A DNA stretch of 33,102 nucleotides from an uncultured Frankineae bacterium. GTDB lineage: Bacteria; Actinomycetota; Actinomycetes; Mycobacteriales; SCTD01. This document shows, in pieces, positions 1-9,568 of the stretch. Each line of letters begins with the position of its first letter. The first letter of the stretch is position 1. Position numbers and translations under genes: made by a program. Location of the stretch: the NCBI GenBank assembly GCA_902805805.1, contig CADCUE010000170.1:1-33102 (forward strand). The letters run 5' to 3'. The notes beneath the pieces were generated by a model. The model saw nothing but the letters and a program-made list of their open reading frames with translations. It was not told the DNA's origin and ran no database searches.

Positions 1-337
1 GGATGCCGAGCTTGTCGTAGGTGTTCTTGATGTCCTCGGGCAGGTCCTCCCAGCTGGTGGCCTGCTTCTCCGTGGACCGCACGAAGTACTTGATGTTGTC
101 GAAGTCGATGCCCGACAGGTCCGAGCCCCAGGTCGGCATGGGCTTCTTCGAGAACAGCTTGAGGCCCTTGAGCCGCAGGTCGAGCATCCACTGCGGCTCG
201 GACTTGAGCACCGAGATGTTGCGCACGACGCCGTCGTTGATGCCGCGCACGGCGGTGGAGCCGGCGACGTCGCTGTCGGCCCAGCCGAACTTGTAGGAGC
301 CGAGGCTCTCGATCGTCTGGTCCTGGGTGGTCGTCAT
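1..337 (-). CDS. sufB: Fe-S cluster assembly protein SufB, N-terminal part (runs off the left edge)
   Basis: The first 112 codons of SufB, the scaffold subunit of the SufBCD complex that builds Fe-S clusters in the cytoplasm. The translation starts MTTTQDQTIESLGSYKFG and continues through a DGVVRNISVLK segment and a KPMPTWGSDLSGIDFDNI segment, the usual N-terminal SufB region with the conserved W-G-x-D-L. The catalytic core is beyond the window edge. The ATG (335-337) overlaps the sufR stop codon as ATGA, so sufR and sufB are translationally coupled and co-transcribed from the sufR side, as in mycobacteria. Regulation is most likely by SufR through the operator at 1014-1028. The identity rests on the N-terminal sequence and the sufR neighbour. 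Confidence 0.93.
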   Translation of the reverse strand, partial: MTTTQDQTIESLGSYKFGWADSDVAGSTAVRGINDGVVRNISVLKSEPQWMLDLRLKGLKLFSKKPMPTWGSDLSGIDFDNIKYFVRSTEKQATSWEDLPEDIKNTYDKLGI

Positions 338-1017
338 CGCGTCGCCTTCGCTGTTGCAGGGGTGACAGGTGCAGGGATGTACGTGGTGCAGACGCCGTCG
401 CCGTGGGCGATGGTCGCCAGTCGCTGGACGTGCACGTCGAGCAGGCGCCCGAGGGCCGCCGTCTCGGCGTCGCAGAGCTGGGGGAACTGCGCCGAGACGT
501 GCCGCACGGGGCAGTGGTGCTGGCAGAGCTGGACGCCGATCCCCTGGTCGGACGTCGTCGCGGCGTAGCCGTCGTCGGACAGCGCCTCGGCGAGCGCCGC
601 CGGGCGGTCCGCCACCGGGACCTCGCGCAGCCGGTCGGCGTAGCGGTCCTCGAGCTCGGCGCCGCGGGCCTGCGCGAAGCGCTCGACCGCCGCGTCGCCG
701 CCGACCTCTGCCAGGAAGCGCAGAGCGCCGGCGGCCAGGTCGTCGTACGCCGCGGGACCGTCGGCGTGACCGGCATCCGTCAGGGCGTACAGCCGAGCCG
801 GGCGGCCACGGCCGCGCAGTCCGCGCGGGCGCGCCTCACGGGTGGTCACGGTGCCGTCGGCGAGCAGTGCGTCGAGGTGCTTGCGCACGGCGGCCGGCGA
901 CAGGCCGAGCCGCTCCCCGAGCGCCGCCGCGGTCGACGGGCCCAGCGCGAGCAGGCTGGCGTGGACGCGCTCACGCGTCCCGCCGGCCGGTGCTGCGAGC
1001 TCTGCCACGTTTTTCAC
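334..1017 (-). CDS. sufR: SufR, [Fe-S]-binding HTH repressor of the suf operon
   Basis: A DeoR/ArsR-like winged-helix regulator that senses Fe-S status and represses suf genes. An N-terminal HTH is visible (GERLGLSPAAVRKHLDALL), followed by a GRGRPARLYALT wing. The C-terminal half carries four cysteines spaced C-X3-C-X12-C-X27-C (QLCQHHCP, FPQLCD, DGVCTTY), the ligand spacing expected for actinobacterial SufR. The longest frame opens with GTG at 1047. I prefer the GTG at 1015-1017 because a GACACT -10-like box ends 6 nt before it, which would give a leaderless message; GTG at 1006-1008 is a third option. The stop overlaps the sufB start as ATGA. The 1014-1028 operator lies over this start, which implies autorepression. 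Confidence 0.93.
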   Translation of the reverse strand: MKNVAELAAPAGGTRERVHASLLALGPSTAAALGERLGLSPAAVRKHLDALLADGTVTTREARPRGLRGRGRPARLYALTDAGHADGPAAYDDLAAGALRFLAEVGGDAAVERFAQARGAELEDRYADRLREVPVADRPAALAEALSDDGYAATTSDQGIGVQLCQHHCPVRHVSAQFPQLCDAETAALGRLLDVHVQRLATIAHGDGVCTTYIPAPVTPATAKATR

Positions 1018-1028
1018 AACGCCAGTGT
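1014..1028 (-). promoter_or_regulatory. Putative SufR operator (ACACT-N5-TGTGA)
   Basis: On the minus strand the sequence reads ACACT-GGCGT-TGTGA. As I recall it, this is exactly the ACACT-N5-TGTGA site described for mycobacterial SufR (Rv1460). It overlaps a GACACT -10-like hexamer and the GTG that is the preferred sufR start, a position suited to autorepression by promoter occlusion. The match is seen in the sequence; the function is inferred from the family. Confidence 0.7.
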
Positions 1029-1145
1029 CACGTAAATGCGTCCCCACGTCGAACGGGGCCCTGTCGCGCCCCGCGTGACCTGCCCCACGAAGGGCAGCCT
1101 CACCTGAGCCGCCGACGGGGCCGCCCGCTGCTTCTCAGCCCCGCT

Positions 1146-1237
1146 GCGGACGCTCCACCGTCCACTTGCGGCAGACCACGCACCGGTCCCCCGTGCTTTC
1201 CCTCCACGGGGGGCGAGGTGGACGGTGGCCCGTCCGC
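1146..1237. repeat. 92-nt nested inverted repeat between divergent sufR and the ABC exporter
   Basis: Three nested complementary pairs are visible: GCGGACG (1146-1152) with CGTCCGC (1231-1237); CCACCGTCCAC (1155-1165) with GTGGACGGTGG (1218-1228); and CCCCCGTG (1188-1195) with CACGGGGG (1205-1212). The outer two are separated only by a 2x2 mismatch, so the arms form an 18-of-20 paired stem. There is no U-tract on either strand. If both flanking genes are leaderless, as their promoters suggest, neither message includes the element. It could be an unannotated structured RNA, a bidirectional terminator, a protein-binding cruciform or a small MITE-like repeat. Confidence 0.75.
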
Positions 1238-1262
1238 GCAGGCGAGCGCACCGGCCCGACCG

Positions 1263-1278
1263 TAGGCTGACCGTCGTG
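1263..1278 (+). promoter_or_regulatory. -10 box and leaderless GTG start of the ABC ATPase
   Basis: TAGGCT (1263-1268) fits the actinobacterial TAnnnT -10 consensus and is followed after 7 nt by the GTG at 1276-1278, so transcription would begin at or next to the start codon. No Shine-Dalgarno sequence precedes the GTG and no clear -35 is visible. Confidence 0.55.
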
Positions 1279-2211
1279 ACGGCCTCCGCCCCCGCCCTGT
1301 CGGTGACGGGGCTGGTCAAGCGCTACGGCGGCCGGGCCGTCGTCGACGGGCTGACGTTCTCGGTCCGCCCCGGCACCGTGCTGGCCCTGCTCGGGCCGAA
1401 CGGCGCGGGCAAGAGCACCACGGTGGAGGTCTGCGAGGGCTTCCGCAGCGCGGACGAGGGCGAGGTGCAGGTCCTCGGGCGACCGCCGCGGGACCCGTCC
1501 CTGCGTCCGCGCGTCGGCGTCATGCCGCAGACCGGTGGCGCCTACCCCGGCCTGCGCTGCGGGGAGATGCTGCGGCTCGTCGCGTCCTACGCCGCGCACC
1601 CCCTGGACGCGGACGACCTGCTGGCGCGGCTCGGACTGGTCGACGTCGCCCGCACGGCCTACCGCCGGCTGTCCGGCGGGCAGCAGCAGCGGCTGTCGCT
1701 GGCGCTCGCCGTCGTCGGACGCCCCGAGCTGGTCTTCCTCGACGAGCCGACCGCCGGGCTGGACCCGCAGGCCCGGCACGCGACCTGGGAGCTGGTCGAG
1801 GCGCTGCGCGCCGACGGCGTCACGGTGGTCCTGACCACCCACCTGCTCGACGAGGCCGAGCGGCTGGCCGACGACGTGGTGATCGTCGACCACGGACGGG
1901 TCGTCGCCGCCGGCTCGGTCGAGGAGCTGACCGCCTCGCAGGCGACCGGGCAGCTGCGGTTCCGGGCCACGCCCGGGCTGGACCTGGACCAGCTGCTGCT
2001 GGCCCTGCCGGCCGGCTGCGCGGCCAAGGAGTCGCCGGCCGGCGCGTACGTCGTCGAAGGACCGCACGGCGCGCCGATCGACCCGCAGATCCTCGCCACG
2101 GTGACGGCCTGGTGCGCCGGCTCGGGGGCGCTGGCCCGCGACCTGCGCATCGACCGGCGCACCCTCGAGGACGTGTTCCTCGACCTCACCGGCCGGCAGC
2201 TGCGGCCGTGA
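1276..2211 (+). CDS. ABC-2 type exporter, ATP-binding subunit
   Basis: A 311-residue cytoplasmic ATPase that would power the membrane subunit encoded immediately downstream. All ABC hallmarks are present: Walker A GPNGAGKSTT, signature LSGGQQQRLSLAL, Walker B LVFLDEPTAGLD and the H-loop TTHLLDEAERL, in the order of the CcmA/DrrA-type exporter ATPases. The C-terminal third (after about residue 215) is the variable accessory region seen in drug and lipid exporters. The frame is open upstream, but GTG 1276 is chosen because a TAGGCT box sits 7 nt before it. It overlaps the permease start as GTGA. The place between sufR and ctaA is conserved in actinobacteria (compare Rv1456c-Rv1458c), which suggests a role near heme/oxidase biogenesis; the substrate is unknown. 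Confidence 0.93.
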   Translation: MTASAPALSVTGLVKRYGGRAVVDGLTFSVRPGTVLALLGPNGAGKSTTVEVCEGFRSADEGEVQVLGRPPRDPSLRPRVGVMPQTGGAYPGLRCGEMLRLVASYAAHPLDADDLLARLGLVDVARTAYRRLSGGQQQRLSLALAVVGRPELVFLDEPTAGLDPQARHATWELVEALRADGVTVVLTTHLLDEAERLADDVVIVDHGRVVAAGSVEELTASQATGQLRFRATPGLDLDQLLLALPAGCAAKESPAGAYVVEGPHGAPIDPQILATVTAWCAGSGALARDLRIDRRTLEDVFLDLTGRQLRP

Positions 2212-2984
2212 GCTGGGCTCCCGGGTCCCTCGCCCCCCGTCCCGGCGCGGCGCCGCTGGGCCGGATGCTCGCCGCCCAGACCGCCGCAGAGCTCAAGCTG
2301 GTGCTGCGCAACGGCGAGCAGGTGCTGCTCAGCCTGGTGATCCCGCTCGCGCTGGTCGTGCTGCTCGTGACCGTCCCCTTCATCGCGCTGGACGGCGCGC
2401 CCGACGCCTCGCGGGCCGACTTCTTCGTCCCCGGCGTGCTGGCGCTCGCCGTCATGTCGGCCGCCTTCACCGGCCAGGCGATCGCGGTCGGCTTCGAGCG
2501 GCAGTACGGCGTGCTCAAGCGGCTCGGCGCGACCCCCCTGCCCCGCTCCGTGCTGCTGGCGGCCAAGACGCTGTCGGTCCTGGTCGTCGAGGTGCTGCAG
2601 GTCGCACTGCTGTGCGCCGTCGGCCTCGCCCTGGGGTGGGACCCGCAGGGCTCGCCGCTGGCGGTGCTCGTGCTCGTCGTCGTGGGCACCGCCGCCTTCT
2701 CCGGCCTCGGGCTGCTGCTCGGCGGCACGATGCGCGGGCTGACGACGCTGGCCGCGGCCAACCTGCTGTGGTTCCTGCTGCTGGTGCTCGGGGGGGTGCT
2801 GTTCCCCCTGTCGGCGTTCGGCGCGGCCGAGCCGGTGCTGCAGCTGCTGCCGACGGCGGCGCTGTCGACCGGGCTGCGCGAGGTGCTGCAGGACGGCGGG
2901 ACCGCCGTGCGCGAGGCGCTGGTGCTCGTCGTCTGGGCGGTCGTGTCCCTCACCGCGGCCAGCCGCGCCTTCCGCTGGGAGTAG
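2208..2984 (+). CDS. ABC-2 type exporter, membrane permease subunit
   Basis: A 258-residue integral membrane protein, partner of the preceding ATPase. It has about six hydrophobic segments: one after the basic N-terminus (around LVIPLALVVLLVTVPFI), then GVLALAVMSAAFTGQ, a helix pair in the middle, LLWFLLLVLGGVLFPLSAF and a C-terminal helix. The phrase FERQYGVLKRLGATPLPR is typical of ABC-2 permeases. The GTG at 2208 overlaps the ATPase stop (GTGA), so the pair is translationally coupled; the open frame upstream of it is the shadow of the ATPase gene. The stop (TAG) is 60 nt before ctaA, which appears to have its own promoter. Confidence 0.9.
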   Translation: MSWAPGSLAPRPGAAPLGRMLAAQTAAELKLVLRNGEQVLLSLVIPLALVVLLVTVPFIALDGAPDASRADFFVPGVLALAVMSAAFTGQAIAVGFERQYGVLKRLGATPLPRSVLLAAKTLSVLVVEVLQVALLCAVGLALGWDPQGSPLAVLVLVVVGTAAFSGLGLLLGGTMRGLTTLAAANLLWFLLLVLGGVLFPLSAFGAAEPVLQLLPTAALSTGLREVLQDGGTAVREALVLVVWAVVSLTAASRAFRWE

Positions 2985-3031
2985 GCGGGACGCCCGGCCC
3001 CTGCCGGCAGGTCCGGTGACGTGCACCGCCG

Positions 3032-3047
3032 TACGCTGGGAGGCGTG
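3032..3047 (+). promoter_or_regulatory. -10 box and leaderless GTG start of ctaA
   Basis: TACGCT (3032-3037) is followed by 7 nt and then GTG (3045-3047). No Shine-Dalgarno is needed if the message is leaderless. A 12-bp perfect palindrome CCTGCCGGCAGG (3000-3011) lies 20 bp upstream of the -10 and could be an operator or the end of the ABC transcript. Confidence 0.5.
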
Positions 3048-3968
3048 CCGAGCCGCCCGTCCCCACGCACCGTCCGCCGGCTGGCACTCGCGAGCGTCGT
3101 CGCCAACAGCGCCATCGTCGTCACCGGCGGCGCGGTCCGGCTGACCGCGTCCGGCCTGGGCTGCCCGACGTGGCCCCGCTGCACGGCGACGACCTACACG
3201 CCGACGGCGGAGTACGCCGTCCACGGCGTCATCGAGTTCGGCAACCGGCTGCTGACCTTCGTGCTGACGGCCGTCGTCGCCGCCTGCCTGGTGGCGGTGT
3301 GGCGCCAGCGGCCCGTCCGCCCCGGCATGCGGGCGCTGGCGGTCGCCGTCTTCCTCGGCATCCCGGCGCAGGCGCTGCTCGGCGGGGTCACGGTCCTCAC
3401 CGGCCTGAACCCGTGGACCGTCATGGCCCACTTCCTGCTGTCGATGGTGCTCATCGGCCTCGCGGCCGCGCTGCACCAGCGCGCCCGGGAGGGCGACCTG
3501 CCCCCGCGGCCGCTGGTCGCGGCCCCCCTGCGATCGCTGGCGGGCATCCTGCTCGCGCTCGTCGCGGCGACGCTGGTCCTCGGCACCGTCGTCACGGGCA
3601 GCGGCCCCCACTCCGGCGACCCGGAAGCCGGCCGCACCGGGCTGGACCCCGCCGCGATGAGCCAGCTGCACGCCGACGCCGTCTTCCTGCTCGTCGGGGT
3701 GACGCTCGCCTTCTGGCTGGCGCTCAAGGCGACGGGCGGCCCGTCACGGCCGATGGGCGTCCTGCTCGCCGTCGAGCTCGCGCAGGGCACCGTCGGCTTC
3801 GTGCAGTACTGGACCGACCTGCCCGTCCTGCTCGTCGGGTTCCACCTCGTCGGCGCCTGCCTCGTGCTCGTCACCGCCGTCCAGGCCGTCCTCGCCCTCC
3901 GGGACCGCGGTCCGGTCGGCGCCGCGCCGGAGCCGGCCCCCGCCGCCCGCGAGCTCACCCCGGCCTGA
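3045..3968 (+). CDS. ctaA: Heme A synthase (CtaA/COX15)
   Basis: A 307-residue polytopic membrane enzyme that oxidises the C8 methyl of heme O to give heme A for the aa3 cytochrome oxidase. Eight hydrophobic helices are visible in two pseudo-repeats. The four family histidines are present: H60 in EYAVHGVIEFGNR, one in MAHFLLSMVL, one in SQLHADAVF and one in VGFHLVGACL. The first external loop holds the Cys pair C40 and C46 (GLGCPTWPRC) found in the disulfide class of CtaA. GTG 3045 is preferred over GTG 3021 because of the TACGCT box 7 nt before it. ctaA and mmpL converge with only 3 nt between them. ctaB, which makes its substrate heme O, is 2.3 kb away on the other strand. Confidence 0.95.
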   Translation: MPSRPSPRTVRRLALASVVANSAIVVTGGAVRLTASGLGCPTWPRCTATTYTPTAEYAVHGVIEFGNRLLTFVLTAVVAACLVAVWRQRPVRPGMRALAVAVFLGIPAQALLGGVTVLTGLNPWTVMAHFLLSMVLIGLAAALHQRAREGDLPPRPLVAAPLRSLAGILLALVAATLVLGTVVTGSGPHSGDPEAGRTGLDPAAMSQLHADAVFLLVGVTLAFWLALKATGGPSRPMGVLLAVELAQGTVGFVQYWTDLPVLLVGFHLVGACLVLVTAVQAVLALRDRGPVGAAPEPAPAARELTPA

Positions 3969-3971
3969 GCG

Positions 3972-6140
3972 TCAGATCCGGCGGGAGCCCGGGGCGTCCA
4001 GCCGGGACGCCTCCTGGCGCTGCGTGGGCAGCCCGGACACCTCCGGCCCGCTCAGCGGCGACGGCTCCACCCGCAGCAGCCGCGCCAGCCAGACCGGCAG
4101 CCACCAGTTCCACCGGCCGAACAGGCTGACCATCGCCGGCACGAGCAGGGCACGCACCAGGGTCGCGTCGATGAGGATGCCGACGCCGAGCGCCGTGCCG
4201 AGGACCTTGATGTCGGTCCCGGGCGCCGACGCGAGCGCCGCGAAGGCGAAGAACAGGATCAGCGCCGCGGACGTGACCAGCCGGCCGGTGCGCCCGAGTC
4301 CGGTCACGACGGCCGCCGAGGTGGAGCCGGTCGCGTCGTACTCCTCCCGCATGCGGGCCAGGATGAAGACCTCGTAGTCCATCGACAGGCCGAACAGGAA
4401 GGCGAAGATCAGCACCGGCAGCCAGAACGTGATGGCGCCGGTCGGCGACACGTCGAAGACCGCGTCGGAGCCGTGGCCCTGCTGCCAGAAGTAGACGACC
4501 GCGCCGAAGACCGCCGCCAGCGAGATCAGGTTGAGCAGGACCGCCTTGAGCGGCAGCAGCACCGACCGGAACGTCCGCACCAGCAGCACGAAGGTGATGA
4601 CCGAGATGAGCAGCAGGACGTACGGGAACCTGTCGTAGACGGCGCTGCTGTAGTCCTCGACCGTCGGACCGGCTCCGGTCAGGCCGACGTCGCCGTCGAC
4701 GGCGGCCTCGACGGCCGAGCGGACCGCCGCCACGACCGCGGTCCCGTCGCTGTCGACCGTCTCCCGCTCGGGCAGGACGTCGACGAGCGAGACGCCGCCG
4801 CGCGGCTCGGACTCGACCGCGGCGAAGACACCGTCGACGTCCCGGGCGGCCTGCGCAGCGGCCTGCGCCTCGTCCGCCGGCACGAGCACGGTGATCGGCG
4901 TGAGGACGCCCGGCGCGACGCCGACGTCGCGCAGGTCGGCGAGCGCGTCGTACGCGGGGCCGCTGCGCGACAGCGAGGCCAGGTCGGACTGGCCGATCCG
5001 CAGGTCGAAGACCGGCAGCACGAGAGCGCCGAGGGCGACCAGCGCGACGCCCGCGGCCACGAAGCGGCGGCGGACGATGAGCCGCGCCCAGGCCGACCAG
5101 CCGCGGGCGGCGTCGCCCTCCTTGCGGATGCGCGGCCAGTCGACACGGGGGCCGATGCCGCCGAGGATCGCGGGCAGCAGCGTCAGGACGACGGCCACGC
5201 TCACGAGCGGGATGAGCATCCCGCCCAGGCCCATGGACTGCAGGAACGGCACCGGCACGACGAGCAGCGCCACCAGGCTGATGGCCACGGTCACGCCGCT
5301 GGCCAGCACCGCGTGACCGGCCGTGCGCACGGCCGTCACCACCGCGGTGTGGTTGTCGTGGCCGTGCGCCCGCTCCTCGCGCCACCGCGAGACGACGAGC
5401 AGCGAGTAGTCGATCGCGACGCCCAGACCGATCAGGGAGACGAGGAACTGCACCACGAAGCTGACGTCGGTCACGTAGGTCAGCCCGAGCACCAGCAGGA
5501 ACGTCGTGAGGATGGACACGGCCGCGACGACCATCGGCACGAGGGCGAGGAACGACGCGAAGACGAACACCAGGACGGCCAGCGCTCCGGTGGCGCCGAC
5601 GAGCGTCTCGACCAGCACGCTCGGCCCCTCCGTCTCGCCGCCGGCCGAGAGCAGCCCGTACGACGTCAGACCGGCCTCGAAGCCGGCCGCCGCCGCGGCC
5701 TGCTCGAGCACCGGCTCGAGCTGCAGGGCCGTCCCCGGTTCGAAGCCGACCGGGAGCGGGCCCTGCACGAGGGCGTACGTCGTGCGCCCGTCGTCGCCGA
5801 CGAAGCGCTCGTCGCCGCTGCTCGCGAGGTCGGTGACCCGCACCCCGGGCACCTGCGTGCGGACCGCCTCGAAGACGGCCGCGACCTCGTCCCGCTGCTC
5901 CTCCACCGTCGTGCCCTCGGGCACCGTGAGCACCGGGACGTAGGTGTCGAAGGTGCTCGTGCCGTACGCCTGCTCGACGTCGACCTCGGTCTCGTAGCCG
6001 GGCTGTCCGGGCAGCGAGAAGTCGAAGGTCAGCCGGTCGGCGACCCGGCCCGCGGCGACGCCACCCGCGAGGAGCACCACGGCCCAGGCCAGCACGACGA
6101 GCCTGCGATGGCGCAGGACGATCTCGGCCAAGCGTTCCAC
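3972..6140 (-). CDS. MMPL/RND family transporter
   Basis: A 722-residue integral membrane exporter with the layout of the MMPL family: one N-terminal helix, an extracellular loop of roughly 150 residues, a block of five or six helices (including SLIGLGVAIDYSLLVVSRWREE), a second helix and extracellular domain, and a second block with the matching motif FLFGLSMDYEVFILARMREEY. The two GxxxDY motifs are the proton-relay aspartates of the superfamily. The start is GTG 6140, with GGGGGA a few nt upstream; a TACCGT box at 6188-6193 (minus) could be its promoter. The gene is not in the Rv1456c-ctaB interval of M. tuberculosis as I recall it. The substrate is unknown, with lipid or drug export likely. 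The C-terminus APGSRRI is shared with dppF. Confidence 0.92.
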   Translation of the reverse strand: MERLAEIVLRHRRLVVLAWAVVLLAGGVAAGRVADRLTFDFSLPGQPGYETEVDVEQAYGTSTFDTYVPVLTVPEGTTVEEQRDEVAAVFEAVRTQVPGVRVTDLASSGDERFVGDDGRTTYALVQGPLPVGFEPGTALQLEPVLEQAAAAAGFEAGLTSYGLLSAGGETEGPSVLVETLVGATGALAVLVFVFASFLALVPMVVAAVSILTTFLLVLGLTYVTDVSFVVQFLVSLIGLGVAIDYSLLVVSRWREERAHGHDNHTAVVTAVRTAGHAVLASGVTVAISLVALLVVPVPFLQSMGLGGMLIPLVSVAVVLTLLPAILGGIGPRVDWPRIRKEGDAARGWSAWARLIVRRRFVAAGVALVALGALVLPVFDLRIGQSDLASLSRSGPAYDALADLRDVGVAPGVLTPITVLVPADEAQAAAQAARDVDGVFAAVESEPRGGVSLVDVLPERETVDSDGTAVVAAVRSAVEAAVDGDVGLTGAGPTVEDYSSAVYDRFPYVLLLISVITFVLLVRTFRSVLLPLKAVLLNLISLAAVFGAVVYFWQQGHGSDAVFDVSPTGAITFWLPVLIFAFLFGLSMDYEVFILARMREEYDATGSTSAAVVTGLGRTGRLVTSAALILFFAFAALASAPGTDIKVLGTALGVGILIDATLVRALLVPAMVSLFGRWNWWLPVWLARLLRVEPSPLSGPEVSGLPTQRQEASRLDAPGSRRI

Positions 6141-6245
6141 GGCGGTCCCCCGGACGGTCTGAGCTCCGCCGCGGCGGGCCGCCGATCACGGTAGACGTGT
6201 CCGCAGCCCTCCGCCTCCCGGTTCCGGTGACGGGACGGTGAACTC

Positions 6246-7196
6246 TCAGACGAGCTGGTCCACCGCCACGGCGAGGAACAGCAGCGCCAGGTAGGTGATC
6301 GACCAGTGGAACAGCCGCATCGGCGAGACGTCCGCCCCGGCCTTGGTGCGGCCGTGCAGCCGGTGGGCCTCGCGCAGGAACGCCCCGCCCAGCAGGACGG
6401 CCGCGGCGGCGTAGAGCGGACCGGAAGGGCCGGCGACGAGCAGCAGCGAGGCCGCGACCATCGCCCAGGAGTAGGCGACGATCCGCACCGACACGACGCG
6501 GGGCGACGCCACGACCGGCAGCATCGGCACGCCGGCCGCGGCGTAGTCCTCGCGGTAGCGCATGGCGAGCGGCCAGTAGTGCGGCGGCGTCCAGAAGAAG
6601 ATGACGGCGAACAGCACCCACGGCACCCAGGACAGCGACCCGGTCACCGCCGCCCAGCCGATGAGCACCGGCATGCAGCCTGCCGCGCCGCCCCACACGA
6701 TGTTCTGCGAGGTCCGGCGCTTGAGCAGCATCGTGTAGACCACCACGTAGAACGCGATGGCGGCGACGCCCAGAGCCGCGGCCAGGGCGTTGGTCGTCAC
6801 GGCCAGCAGGACCGTCGCCGCGACCCCGAGGACGAGCCCGAACACGAGGGCGTTGCGCGGGGCGACGGTGTGCCGGGCCAGCGGCCGGCGGGCCGTGCGG
6901 TGCATGACCGAGTCGATGTCGCGGTCGTAGTAGCAGTTGAGGGCGTTGGCGCTCCCCGCGGCCAGAGCGCCTCCGGCCAGCGTCGCCAGCACCAGGCCGA
7001 GCGACGGCATCCCGCCCGCGGCGAGCACCATGGTCGGCACGGTGGTGACCAGCAGCAGCTCGATGATGCGGGGCTTGGTGAGGGCGACGTAGGCCCCGAC
7101 GGTGGCGCGGGCTCCCGACCAGCCGCGCGGGGAGACCGTGACGCCGGTCGCGGCCGGCGGAAGAGCGGACCTGGTCGAGTCCGCGAGCGTCGTCAC
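6246..7196 (-). CDS. ctaB: Protoheme IX farnesyltransferase (heme O synthase)
   Basis: A 316-residue UbiA-family prenyltransferase that adds a farnesyl group to heme B to form heme O, the substrate of CtaA. The first Asp-rich motif is clear ([19 protein letters not shown]-x3-D-x3-D), and the second is in [16 protein letters not shown]. Conserved [13 protein letters not shown] and RRPLARH segments and about nine membrane helices are present. GTG 7196 is chosen because TAGACT ends 6 nt before it, so the message is probably leaderless. It diverges from tkt, the usual actinobacterial ctaB-tkt arrangement. Confidence 0.95.
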   Translation of the reverse strand: MTTLADSTRSALPPAATGVTVSPRGWSGARATVGAYVALTKPRIIELLLVTTVPTMVLAAGGMPSLGLVLATLAGGALAAGSANALNCYYDRDIDSVMHRTARRPLARHTVAPRNALVFGLVLGVAATVLLAVTTNALAAALGVAAIAFYVVVYTMLLKRRTSQNIVWGGAAGCMPVLIGWAAVTGSLSWVPWVLFAVIFFWTPPHYWPLAMRYREDYAAAGVPMLPVVASPRVVSVRIVAYSWAMVAASLLLVAGPSGPLYAAAAVLLGGAFLREAHRLHGRTKAGADVSPMRLFHWSITYLALLFLAVAVDQLV

Positions 7197-7231
7197 GCAC
7201 CGAGTCTACTGACGGCCGATCGGCCGGTCCT
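7194..7231 (-). promoter_or_regulatory. ctaB promoter with a palindrome in its spacer
   Basis: Minus-strand -10 TAGACT (7203-7208) lies 6 nt before the GTG start. A partial -35 AGGACC (7226-7231) is 17 bp further up. A 14-bp perfect palindrome CGGCCGATCGGCCG (7213-7226) fills the spacer, a typical operator position. The boxes are seen; function is inferred. Confidence 0.5.
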
Positions 7232-7354
7232 GCCGGGCAGGGGGCCCGTCCGACGGTCGGCGCAGCGGATTGCGCAGGCCTCCCGGGGGAACGGCCACGT
7301 CAAGGGTCGGTGCTGATGACTGCCCGACCGCGAGCACGCCGACCACCGCGACAT

Positions 7355-7371
7355 CCGGTCCCCCGGACCGG
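7355..7371 (+). promoter_or_regulatory. Hairpin in the tkt leader region
   Basis: CCGGTCC-CCC-GGACCGG forms a perfect 7-bp stem with a 3-nt loop, ending 57 nt before the tkt ATG. It may be an operator dyad or an mRNA leader structure. I could not place a convincing tkt -10 in the surrounding 230 bp. Confidence 0.4.
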
Positions 7372-7428
7372 TCACCGCCATCCACCCCACCTGGCCCGCA
7401 GGGCACACGACGGAGGGCGACCGCCCGC

Positions 7429-9558
<2,130 letters not shown>

Positions 9559-9568
9559 AGGAGATCCG

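Noticed and set aside
1225..1275. 17-codon N-terminal extension of the ABC ATPase
   Set aside because: Arg/Pro-rich, lies across the TAGGCT promoter box and is absent from typical family N-termini.
3955..7200. 1081-codon open frame on the minus strand across mmpL and ctaB
   Set aside because: Out of frame with both recognised genes and made almost only of Arg, Ala and Gly; a shadow frame.
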